Source of the DNA: Acidobacteriota bacterium
GTDB taxonomy: Bacteria > Acidobacteriota > Blastocatellia > Pyrinomonadales > Pyrinomonadaceae
NCBI GenBank assembly: GCA_020199835.1
Contig: JAIVJV010000011.1
Coordinates: 124,001 to 188,000 of the forward strand
Direction: 5' to 3'
Length of the DNA: 64,000 nt
Shown here: positions 57,135 to 64,000 of the stretch, one piece after another
Layout of the letters: each line of letters starts with the position of its first letter
Position numbering within the stretch: position 1 is the stretch's first letter
Position numbers and translations under genes: made by a program
Notes under the pieces: generated by a model
What the model saw: the letters and a program-made list of their open reading frames with translations, nothing else
Told to the model about the DNA's origin: nothing
Databases searched by the model: none

Positions 57135-58078
57135 CACACGCCCGGTAGCTTTTCCTGAAGTGGTGGCGCGATGGATACGCGATCGCGACCGGAGTTCTTC
57201 GAAACGTACAACGCACGATCGCTCGCGGAGTACAACGTCCGCTCGGAAGTGGCGCTCTCGGGACAACTCGCCACTCCGATGCTCACCGTCACCGTTCCAA
57301 CCTCATCGACACGTCGCGAGCTGAGCACCGCTCGCAAACGTTCAGCCGCAACCGCGGCCTTTTGTACATCGACACCCGCGAGCAGCAGCGCAAACTCCTC
57401 GCCACCGAGACGCGCCGCCGTGTCGTTATCTCGCGAAACCTCTTTCAACGTTTGCGCGATCTGACGTATCACAGCGTCACCGGCGGGATGACCAAACTGG
57501 TCGTTGATCCGTTTCAGATGATCGATGTCCAACATGAGTAACGAGCACGGCATGCGATAACGCCGCCAGCGTTCCACTTCGCGCGCAAGCGCAACGCGAA
57601 AACGGCGACGATTCGCGAGACCAGTCAACGCATCGAGATCTGCATCGGATTTCAACTGATCGATCTTTTGTCTGAGTGCGACGAGCTGCTGCGTTCTCTC
57701 GATTAGCAGATCAAACTCCAGCGGCAACTCAAAATAATCAAACGCGCCTTCGAGCAACGCAGCATGCCGAATCTCGACTGTGGCCGGCTGCGACCCGGCA
57801 AGCACGAGCGGAATGCCGTCGTCAGACTGGGCCAACATCCGCGCGAGTTCCCTGATTCTCAAATTACGGGCCGCTGGATTCGCCACGACCAGATGCGGTC
57901 GCGATCGTTGCAGTGAAACCATTGCCGCGGCGCCGTTTGCGACGCCCACGACAGTCATACCACGCGCGGTAATTGCTTCCACAAACGGCGTCTGGCTGTC
58001 GTCAGTGATCAGCAGCACGCGCCCGCGCGCCCGTTCATTTGTTTTTGCCGAGTTTCGTTTTTCTGCGCGCGCACTCAT
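57134..58078 (-). CDS. diguanylate cyclase with pseudo-receiver domain
   Basis: A 314-residue protein. Residues ~20-140 form a receiver-like fold (VLLITDDSQ) in which the expected phospho-acceptor position (LVVANPAA) has no Asp, so it is a pseudo-receiver. Residues ~155-310 form the GGDEF domain with signature [13 protein letters not shown] (~238) and an ALTGLANRR start. The active-site GGEEF is intact; the RxxD inhibitory site five residues before it is not present, so product inhibition may be weak. Placed between trpF and trpB. Confidence 0.9.
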   Translation of the reverse strand: MSARAEKRNSAKTNERARGRVLLITDDSQTPFVEAITARGMTVVGVANGAAAMVSLQRSRPHLVVANPAARNLRIRELARMLAQSDDGIPLVLAGSQPATVEIRHAALLEGAFDYFELPLEFDLLIERTQQLVALRQKIDQLKSDADLDALTGLANRRRFRVALAREVERWRRYRMPCSLLMLDIDHLKRINDQFGHPAGDAVIRQIAQTLKEVSRDNDTAARLGGEEFALLLAGVDVQKAAVAAERLRAVLSSRRVDEVGTVTVSIGVASCPESATSERTLYSASDRALYVSKNSGRDRVSIAPPLQEKLPGV

Positions 58079-58185
58079 AGTCAGACCTGGAGGGGCCAAC
58101 GCATCGAATAAGTTTGTTCGGGGAGGATGTTCTGATTTTAGATTTTGGGGCAAGACTTAGAATACTCCGCGACTGTGGGGCAGCG

Positions 58186-58800
58186 TCAAGACTGCACGCT
58201 GCGCACCGCATTTACAAAGGCCCGAACACGTTCATGGTTCTTTTTTCCGAGTCTGATTTCCAAAGAACTGCATGCGTCGACAGCGTACGGACGAACCCGC
58301 GTGATGGCTTCAGCGACGTTTTCGGGCGAAAGACCGCCAGCGAGAAAGAGTTTCGGAACTGACGAGGTTGCGCGTTGCGCGATGGACCAGTCGAACACGC
58401 GGCCCGTGCCGCCGTGCAATAGATCGTCTTTGGAGTCGAGCATGATCGCGTCGACTTCATACGCGTTGAAATTTAAATTATTTGCGGCGCCGAACGCTTT
58501 GATAACGTAGTTTCCCTCCATTTCTCGGCAGTACTCGGGCGACTCATCACCGTGTAGCTGTACCGCGGAAAGTCCGGCTTCGTCGACAATTCGACCCACC
58601 GAGTAAAGATCTTCGTTAACAAACACGCCTACTTTCAAAACCGACGCGGGAAGCTGATCAATGATCGCACGCGCGTCGTGCGGGGTTATGTAACGCGGAC
58701 TCGGCCGGTAGAAATTAAAACCCAACGCATCCGCGCCCGCTTCAACCGCAGCGTGCGCGTCGTTTGGGTTTGTGATACCGCACACCTTCACCAAGGTCAT
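58186..58800 (-). CDS. trpF: phosphoribosylanthranilate isomerase
   Basis: A 204-residue TIM barrel for step three of tryptophan synthesis. The general base Cys is in VKVCGITN (~7) and the general acid Asp in MLDSKDD (~122). It overlaps trpC by 4 bp (ATGA). Confidence 0.95.
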   Translation of the reverse strand: MTLVKVCGITNPNDAHAAVEAGADALGFNFYRPSPRYITPHDARAIIDQLPASVLKVGVFVNEDLYSVGRIVDEAGLSAVQLHGDESPEYCREMEGNYVIKAFGAANNLNFNAYEVDAIMLDSKDDLLHGGTGRVFDWSIAQRATSSVPKLFLAGGLSPENVAEAITRVRPYAVDACSSLEIRLGKKNHERVRAFVNAVRSVQS

Positions 58801-59582
58801 GATCTTAAATGCCGAAGCGCGGCCTCCGGATCACGCGCGCGCATCAACGACTCACCGATTAAAAATCCGTTAAATCCCTGTTCCCTTAACCGTCGCAAAT
58901 CGGCGCTCTCGCGTAGTCCACTTTCACTAACCAACAACGCACGAGGTGGCGCGAGCGGCGCGAGTTTCAACGACGTCTCGAGCGACACTTCAAACGTGCG
59001 CAAGTTTCGATTGTTTACACCGATCAGTGTCGCTCCCGATCCCGCAGCCCGATCCATTTCTTTTTCGTTATGCACTTCTACTAGCGCATCCATTCTTAAC
59101 TCGTCTTCTGCCACACGGCGCAACGACTCGAGCTGCCGATCATCCAACGCCGCGACAATCAACAAAACCGCGTCTGCGCGCGCCACCGCAGACTCGTAGA
59201 CCTGGTACTCGTCAAACACAAAATCCTTGCGCAACACCGGCAGATCTACAGAACGCTTAGCGGTACGCAAATCCGCCAACGAACCGTCAAAGTAGTCTTC
59301 TTCCGTCAGAATCGAAAGCGCAGCGGCGCGGCCTGCCTGATAGCTCCGTACAATTGACGCCAGGTCCGCATCCTCGCGGATCACACCTTTGGACGGCGAA
59401 CGTCGTTTGAACTCAGCGATGATATTGATGCCATCGTTTTCCAGCGCGCTCCGAAACGCGTGCGGCCGCGAGAGCGAAATCGTATCAACAGCCTCTTGCC
59501 GTAACTGCTCCAATGGCTCGACTCGCTTCGCCTCAGCGACTCGTTCCCGCTTCTTCGCGATGATTTGCGAGAGTATGTCCAT
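58797..59582 (-). CDS. trpC: indole-3-glycerol phosphate synthase
   Basis: A 261-residue single-function TIM barrel. Catalytic residues in FKRRSPSKG (~55), VLRKDFV (~110) and the Glu in ALVEVHNEKE (~164) match the family; VSESGLRES (~214) is the phosphate loop. It follows trpD by 8 bp. Confidence 0.96.
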   Translation of the reverse strand: MDILSQIIAKKRERVAEAKRVEPLEQLRQEAVDTISLSRPHAFRSALENDGINIIAEFKRRSPSKGVIREDADLASIVRSYQAGRAAALSILTEEDYFDGSLADLRTAKRSVDLPVLRKDFVFDEYQVYESAVARADAVLLIVAALDDRQLESLRRVAEDELRMDALVEVHNEKEMDRAAGSGATLIGVNNRNLRTFEVSLETSLKLAPLAPPRALLVSESGLRESADLRRLREQGFNGFLIGESLMRARDPEAALRHLRS

Positions 59583-59590
59583 AGAACGAG

Positions 59591-60610
59591 TCAGTTCGTA
59601 GCCTCGATCAAACTTTCCAACTTCGCCAGCGCCGCGCCACTGTCAATCGCTTCCGCTGCACGCGTCGCCCCCTCGCGTAAATCCGCAACAACACCACCAA
59701 GCAGCAACGCCGCGCCCGCAGTCATAACGACGAGCGCGCGCGCTTCATCATCGCGTTTTCCTTCCAGGACCGCACGCACGATCACGGCATTCGCTTCCGT
59801 GTCGCCGCCGCGCAAGTGATCCAGATCGCGAACCTCCAAACCAAAATCGTGCGGCGCGATCTCAAACGTTCTCACTTCACCATCGCGCGCTTCGGCAACG
59901 TGAGTCTTGCCCGCGAGCGTGATCTCATCGAGACCGTCTTCACCGTGGACCACCCAAGCGTGTTCAGTTCCGAGCGCCGCCAGCACACGCGCCAATCGTT
60001 CCGCGAGATCGCGACGAAACACGCCGATGATCTGCCGCGGCGCGCCGGCCGGATTACTCAACGGCCCCAGCAAATTGAAAGTCGTGTGAATGCCGAGCTG
60101 TCGTCGAATGCCTGCCACGCGGGCGGTCGCGCCGTGATAAAGCGGTGCGAACATGAAACAGATACCGATCTCGTTGAGCGAGTTTTCCGAAACTAACGGG
60201 ATTGCCGAAACATTGACGCCTAAGGCCGTCAGCAGATCCGCGCTACCCGATTTGCTACTTGCAGCGCGATTGCCATGTTTCGCCACCGGCAACCCGGCGC
60301 CTGCGATCACGAAGGCCGCGGCAGTTGAGATGTTGAACGTCTTCGCTCGACTCGATCCAGTTCCCGCAGTGTCGATGAAACACGAATGCCTCGCATTGAC
60401 GCGAACGGCACGTGCGCGAAGGCCGCTCGCCATTCCCGTCAGCTCCTCGACCGTCTCGCCCTTCGCCGCCAGGGCAACCAGCGTTGCGGCGATCTGCGCG
60501 TCCGTCGCTTCGGCGTCAAGCAGCGACTCGAGCAGTTGCTCCGCTTCGTCGCGACTCAGATCCTCGCGACGAACGAGACGAGCGATGAATGGTGTTAAGC
60601 CTTGGGCCAT
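59591..60610 (-). CDS. trpD: anthranilate phosphoribosyltransferase
   Basis: A 339-residue enzyme. The PRPP loop DTAGTGSSRAKTFNIST (~80-96) and KHGNRAASSKSGSAD (~109) are complete. It follows trpG by 12 bp. Not fused to trpG, unlike in enterics. Confidence 0.96.
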   Translation of the reverse strand: MAQGLTPFIARLVRREDLSRDEAEQLLESLLDAEATDAQIAATLVALAAKGETVEELTGMASGLRARAVRVNARHSCFIDTAGTGSSRAKTFNISTAAAFVIAGAGLPVAKHGNRAASSKSGSADLLTALGVNVSAIPLVSENSLNEIGICFMFAPLYHGATARVAGIRRQLGIHTTFNLLGPLSNPAGAPRQIIGVFRRDLAERLARVLAALGTEHAWVVHGEDGLDEITLAGKTHVAEARDGEVRTFEIAPHDFGLEVRDLDHLRGGDTEANAVIVRAVLEGKRDDEARALVVMTAGAALLLGGVVADLREGATRAAEAIDSGAALAKLESLIEATN

Positions 60611-60622
60611 GTGACGTGAGGT

Positions 60623-61189
60623 CTACAACTTCAAAAAGTTAGCGAGCAATTGTTTGCCTTCGGAAGTCAGGATCGATTCGGGATGAAACTGCACGCCTTC
60701 AACTCTCAGTTCGCGATGGCGCAAACCCATGATGACGTCGTCCGCGGTGTGCGCCGAGATCTCCAGCGACGACGGCAACGACTCCTTCTCAACAATCAGC
60801 GAATGATAACGTCCCGCCTGAAAACGATCCGTCAGTCCCGCGAAGATCGTTTTGCCGTCGTGAATAACCTCCGACGACTTGCCGTGCATCAACTCGGGCG
60901 CGCGGATTACACGACCGCCAAAAGCCTGCCCAATCGCCTGATGACCGAGACAAACGCCAAGTAACGGAACTTTGCCTGCCAGGCGCTCAATCACTTCCAA
61001 CGAGACGCCCGCGGTGTCCGGCGTGCCTGGTCCAGGTGAAATAACGATTCGTTCGGGACGCAACTCGGATACGATCTGCTGCACCGTGACGCGATCATTG
61101 CGCCGCACTTCAACCGTCTCGCCCAACTCGCCGAGGTACTGCACGAGGTTGTAAGTGAACGAATCGTAGTTGTCGATAACCAGCAGCAT
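60623..61189 (-). CDS. trpG: anthranilate synthase glutamine amidotransferase subunit
   Basis: A 188-residue class I amidotransferase. Nucleophile Cys in [11 protein letters not shown] (~78) and His/Glu in VQFHPESIL (~170) complete the triad. ATG 61189 overlaps the ankyrin gene's stop as TGATG. It supplies ammonia to TrpE, and in this arrangement may also serve PabB. Confidence 0.95.
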   Translation of the reverse strand: MLLVIDNYDSFTYNLVQYLGELGETVEVRRNDRVTVQQIVSELRPERIVISPGPGTPDTAGVSLEVIERLAGKVPLLGVCLGHQAIGQAFGGRVIRAPELMHGKSSEVIHDGKTIFAGLTDRFQAGRYHSLIVEKESLPSSLEISAHTADDVIMGLRHRELRVEGVQFHPESILTSEGKQLLANFLKL

Positions 61190-61992
61190 CAGCGCTTTCC
61201 TTTTAACACCTGGACCACCTTCTCGCGATTGTTTCGCACGGCCCACTCCGCCGCGGTGATGCCGTCGTTGTCTTTCAACGACGCGTCCGCGCCGCGACTC
61301 AACAAAAGCCGCACCGCCTCATCGTGGCCATAAACCGCTGCCCACATCAACGGCGTTCCGCCCACGCGGTTTTTCACGTTCGGATTCGCTCCTTTGTCCA
61401 GCAACAGACGAATGATCTCGACGTTGCCTGTGTTCGCCGCGCCGTGCAACGCGGTGTCGCCGTCATTGTCCTGCGCGGTCACATCAGCGCCACGCGCCAG
61501 CAGCTTTTCGACACGCTCTTTGTTGTCGCGCCACACGAAGGCCATCAACGCGGGCCGGCCGTTCAATCCTTTGTTGTTGGGATCGAGCTGCGGATGATTC
61601 AACAGAGCATCGACGACTTCTTCGTACATTGCTTCGAGCGCATGACTCAATGCGGTGTAGCCACGGTTGTCTTTCACGTTTGGATCGACGCCGCGAGCCA
61701 ACAACACGTTGACGAGTTCAAGATCGCCGCGCGCCGCCGCCGAGATCAAAACCGTGCGGCCGTCGTTGTTCTGCGCGTTGGGATTGATGCCCGCCTCGAA
61801 GAACATGTTGATCGCCTGCAGGTCGCGCGCCTGCGCCGCCGCGAAGAAACTCTTTTCATCAAACTCGTAACCGCGCAGTTTGAGTAACTGCTGCGCCGCT
61901 TCCGGTCTGGGTTTCCGCGAATCGCTTTCCCCGCAGCCCGCGAAAGCGAGCAAAACGGCGACGCTCAGGAAATAGAAAATTACTTTGGGCAT
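61189..61992 (-). CDS. ankyrin-repeat lipoprotein
   Basis: A 267-residue lipoprotein (lipobox LAFAGC, Cys ~20). Seven ankyrin-like repeats of ~33 residues follow (~46-260), with clear units such as [20 protein letters not shown] and [20 protein letters not shown]. It probably mediates protein binding in the periplasm or outer membrane. It overlaps the peptidyl-prolyl isomerase gene start by 13 bp and is coupled to trpG. No link to tryptophan is obvious. Confidence 0.9.
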   Translation of the reverse strand: MPKVIFYFLSVAVLLAFAGCGESDSRKPRPEAAQQLLKLRGYEFDEKSFFAAAQARDLQAINMFFEAGINPNAQNNDGRTVLISAAARGDLELVNVLLARGVDPNVKDNRGYTALSHALEAMYEEVVDALLNHPQLDPNNKGLNGRPALMAFVWRDNKERVEKLLARGADVTAQDNDGDTALHGAANTGNVEIIRLLLDKGANPNVKNRVGGTPLMWAAVYGHDEAVRLLLSRGADASLKDNDGITAAEWAVRNNREKVVQVLKGKR

Positions 61993-62603
61993 GGCGCTAC
62001 AACCGCACGATTGATCTTTACGGGTTTGTCCGGTTTGTCGCCCACGACCGGTGCCTGGTTGATCGCGTCAACCACTTCCATTCCTTTCGTGACCTGGCCG
62101 AACGCCGAAAACTTGCTGTTGAGATGCGGCGCTTCGTTAACGAGGATGAAGAAATGTGTGGTGGCGCTGTATGGTTCATTGGTGCGGGCCATTGAAACGA
62201 TGCCACGCACGTGTTTGACGAGTCCGATTTCGTCAGGCAATTTGCGGGTCATTCGTTTTGCGAGTTCAGCGTTCCACTTCTCGCTCGTCTGAAGATTACC
62301 GCCCTGGACCACGAAGTTTTTCACGACGCGGCTAAACGTGGTGGTGTCGAGTGAGCCCGTGGCTACGAGGTTGAGAAAGTTGCGTACGGCTTCAGGGGCG
62401 ACGTTGGGCATCATGGCCATTTCGATCGCGCCGATTTCTGTTTCGAGTGTGACGCACTGGCTGGCGAGTTTTTCAAGTGATGCGCCGTCGAATGGGTCGG
62501 CCGTTTCGGTCGGTGCCGACGTAGTCCGGGTGTTGACCTTTTTTGGGAGGTCTTGAGCCACGGACAAAAGCCAGATAAAAGAAACACAAATTAGGTACTT
62601 CAC
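61980..62603 (-). CDS. cyclophilin-type peptidyl-prolyl isomerase
   Basis: A 207-residue exported cyclophilin. N-terminal signal-like segment (~1-16, MKYLICVSFIWLLSVAQ), then the cyclophilin fold with FSRVVKNFVVQGG (~89), SMARTNEPYSATTHFFI (~137) and SAFGQVTKGM (~166). It would catalyse proline isomerisation in the envelope. Its start overlaps the trpE stop by 4 bp. Confidence 0.9.
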   Translation of the reverse strand: MKYLICVSFIWLLSVAQDLPKKVNTRTTSAPTETADPFDGASLEKLASQCVTLETEIGAIEMAMMPNVAPEAVRNFLNLVATGSLDTTTFSRVVKNFVVQGGNLQTSEKWNAELAKRMTRKLPDEIGLVKHVRGIVSMARTNEPYSATTHFFILVNEAPHLNSKFSAFGQVTKGMEVVDAINQAPVVGDKPDKPVKINRAVVAPCPK

Positions 62604-64000
62604 AACCCTCTCTCCGCCATCTCTATCGCGCGAAACATCGCGCGCGCCTTGTTCACAGTTTCTGCATACTCATGCTCGGGAACGGAATCGGCGACGATGC
62701 CGGCGCCCGCCTGGACCGACGCTTCGCCGTCGCGCAGCACGATCGTACGGATCGCGATGCACGAGTCGAGGTTGTCGGCGTAATCAAAATACAAAACCGA
62801 GCCGGCATAAATGCCGCGTCGATCGGGTTCGAGCTCGCGAATGATCTCCATCGCGCGAATCTTCGGCGCGCCCGAGACGGTGCCGGCCGGAAAGCACGAC
62901 GCGAGCGCGTCGAAGCGATCCAAACCGTCGCGCAGACGCGAACGCAAACTCGTCTCGAGATGCTGCACGTGAGAATAACGCTCGACCGTCATCAGGTTTT
63001 CGACTTTCACTGAGCCGTAGTCGGAAACACGTCCGAGATCGTTGCGGCCGAGATCCACGAGCATCATGTGTTCCGCGACTTCCTTCTCGTCTGTCTTCAG
63101 ATCCTCGCTCAGCATCAAGTCTTCGGTCTCGGTCGCACCGCGTTTGCGCGTGCCGGCGATCGGACGATAGTCAAGACGCTGGCCGTGACAGCGTACGAGC
63201 ATCTCCGGTGAAGCGCCGATCACAGTTTCATCGCCGGCGCGCAGGAAGAACATGTAAGGCGAAGGATTGATCGCGCGCAGCGCACGATAGATCTGCAACG
63301 CTTCGCCACTGAATTTTGCGGAGAACCTTTGCGACAGAACGACCTGGTAACAATCACCCGCGGCGATGTACTCCTTGACGCGCCGAACGCCGTCTTCGAA
63401 AGCGCGTCTGGTCCAGTTTGATTGCAGCGAAAGATTTTTGGAGTTGTCGCTGCGGATTGGCGGCCGTGTTGGCGGCGTGTCGCCCTCGAAGATCGTTTTT
63501 TCCACTTCGAGCGTCCGCGCGACTGCTTCGTCGTAGAGTTGGCGCAGTCGTTGGTGGCTGCCTTGCGCCTCTTCTGTGAGCACGATCGAGACGATCTCCA
63601 GCCGTTGTTTGACGCGATCGAAAGCGATCACCGTGCGGTAGAACATCCACAGAGCGTCGGTTGGGCCATTGAGTGGCTGTGTTTCGTCGGTGCGAAGCGC
63701 GGGTTCAAACCATTGGGCCGCGTCGTAGCAGACGTAACCAACCGCGCCGCCGGCGAACGGAACGAGTCCCGGGCGGCGTGCGAGTGAACGGTTGCGAAAG
63801 TAATCGCGGACCCATTCGGTAGCGACGACGGGAATTGATTCGGTCTCGCCGTTGCGTTCGATGAATGTTTGAAATCCCTGGCCGCGGACGACCATCTCCG
63901 GATCCGCTCCGAGGAATGAATAACGCGCGATGCGTTCGCCGCCTTCGACGGATTCCAGCAGAAACGAGTAACGCGAGTTGCCGGCGATACGCATGAATGC
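62600..64000 (-). CDS. trpE: anthranilate synthase component I (5' end beyond window)
   Basis: The visible ~466 residues cover the chorismate-binding domain: GSPYM-type region INPSPYMFFLRAGD, PIAGTRKRG, HMMLVDLGRNDLGRV and FPAGTVSGAPKIRAM are complete, with a final GAGIVADSVPEHEY. The N-terminal sequence (AFMRIAGNSRYSFLLESVEG) lies inside the normal TrpE start region that precedes it by some 40-50 residues, so the true start is outside the window. It is the first trp gene seen in this transcript. Confidence 0.95.
   Translation of the reverse strand, partial: AFMRIAGNSRYSFLLESVEGGERIARYSFLGADPEMVVRGQGFQTFIERNGETESIPVVATEWVRDYFRNRSLARRPGLVPFAGGAVGYVCYDAAQWFEPALRTDETQPLNGPTDALWMFYRTVIAFDRVKQRLEIVSIVLTEEAQGSHQRLRQLYDEAVARTLEVEKTIFEGDTPPTRPPIRSDNSKNLSLQSNWTRRAFEDGVRRVKEYIAAGDCYQVVLSQRFSAKFSGEALQIYRALRAINPSPYMFFLRAGDETVIGASPEMLVRCHGQRLDYRPIAGTRKRGATETEDLMLSEDLKTDEKEVAEHMMLVDLGRNDLGRVSDYGSVKVENLMTVERYSHVQHLETSLRSRLRDGLDRFDALASCFPAGTVSGAPKIRAMEIIRELEPDRRGIYAGSVLYFDYADNLDSCIAIRTIVLRDGEASVQAGAGIVADSVPEHEYAETVNKARAMFRAIEMAERGL

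Overview
The window reads as a gene-dense chromosome segment of a moderately GC-rich Gram-negative bacterium, most likely an Acidobacteriota member of the Blastocatellia/Pyrinomonadales type. This is inferred from the ~1300-residue Oar-like TonB-dependent receptor with an N-terminal carboxypeptidase-regulatory domain, the ECF sigma/FecR-type anti-sigma pair, the PEP-CTERM protein and the overall gene content. I could not check it by phylogeny. Most sequence is ordinary housekeeping and metabolism, with small decayed or mobile-looking patches between operons.

Layout. 1-5.5 kb: rpmE, a DUF1385 membrane protein, prfA, a histidine phosphatase preceded by an odd inverted repeat field, and an ECF sigma/anti-sigma pair. 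5.5-10 kb: a glycine-zipper envelope protein, nuoAB, an outer-membrane porin and a membrane J-domain protein. 10-21 kb: a complete phosphate module (pstS-pstC-pstA-pstB-phoU-phoB-phoR), then a lone PhoB-type DNA-binding domain and a large TonB receptor. Both pstS and the receptor carry 11-bp direct repeats that look like Pho boxes. 21.7-24 kb: an arsenic cluster (arsR, arsI, aquaporin, arsC) without an efflux pump. 24-30 kb: a molybdenum hydroxylase operon (2Fe-2S, FAD and Mo subunits, XdhC, MocA-like transferase).

30-40 kb: an unknown exported protein, DinB and SixA (with a decayed second sixA copy), two tandem thymidylate-kinase-like proteins translationally coupled to a Ppx/GppA phosphatase, MogA, a CoA-binding protein, carB and a DnaC-like ATPase. 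40-43.5 kb: a cyclic-phosphate-type receiver protein, a MACPF/perforin-like protein with an unrecognised C-terminal region, and a glycosyltransferase. 43.5-47.7 kb: a fragment of a di-heme peroxidase-like gene, then an oxidative-stress group (thioredoxin-reductase-like, catalase HPII, ferritin-like). 47.8-52.5 kb: a class C beta-lactamase-like hydrolase, a PEP-CTERM protein, an endonuclease/phosphatase-family protein with an attC-like hairpin behind it, a 0.77-kb gene-free stretch with a duplicated tRNA-Phe 3' end, tRNA-Phe, and a possible small RNA. 52.5-64 kb: a deaminase, recA, and a tryptophan operon (trpE-ppi-ank-trpG-trpD-trpC-trpF-GGDEF-trpB-trpA) interrupted by three non-trp genes.

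The most interesting items are the Pho-box repeats tying the TonB receptor to the phosphate regulon, the MACPF protein beside a cREC receiver, the kinase pair with a Walker A Lys-to-Arg change, the REP-like palindromes (one forms the end of carB), and the attC-like and tRNA-derived remnants.
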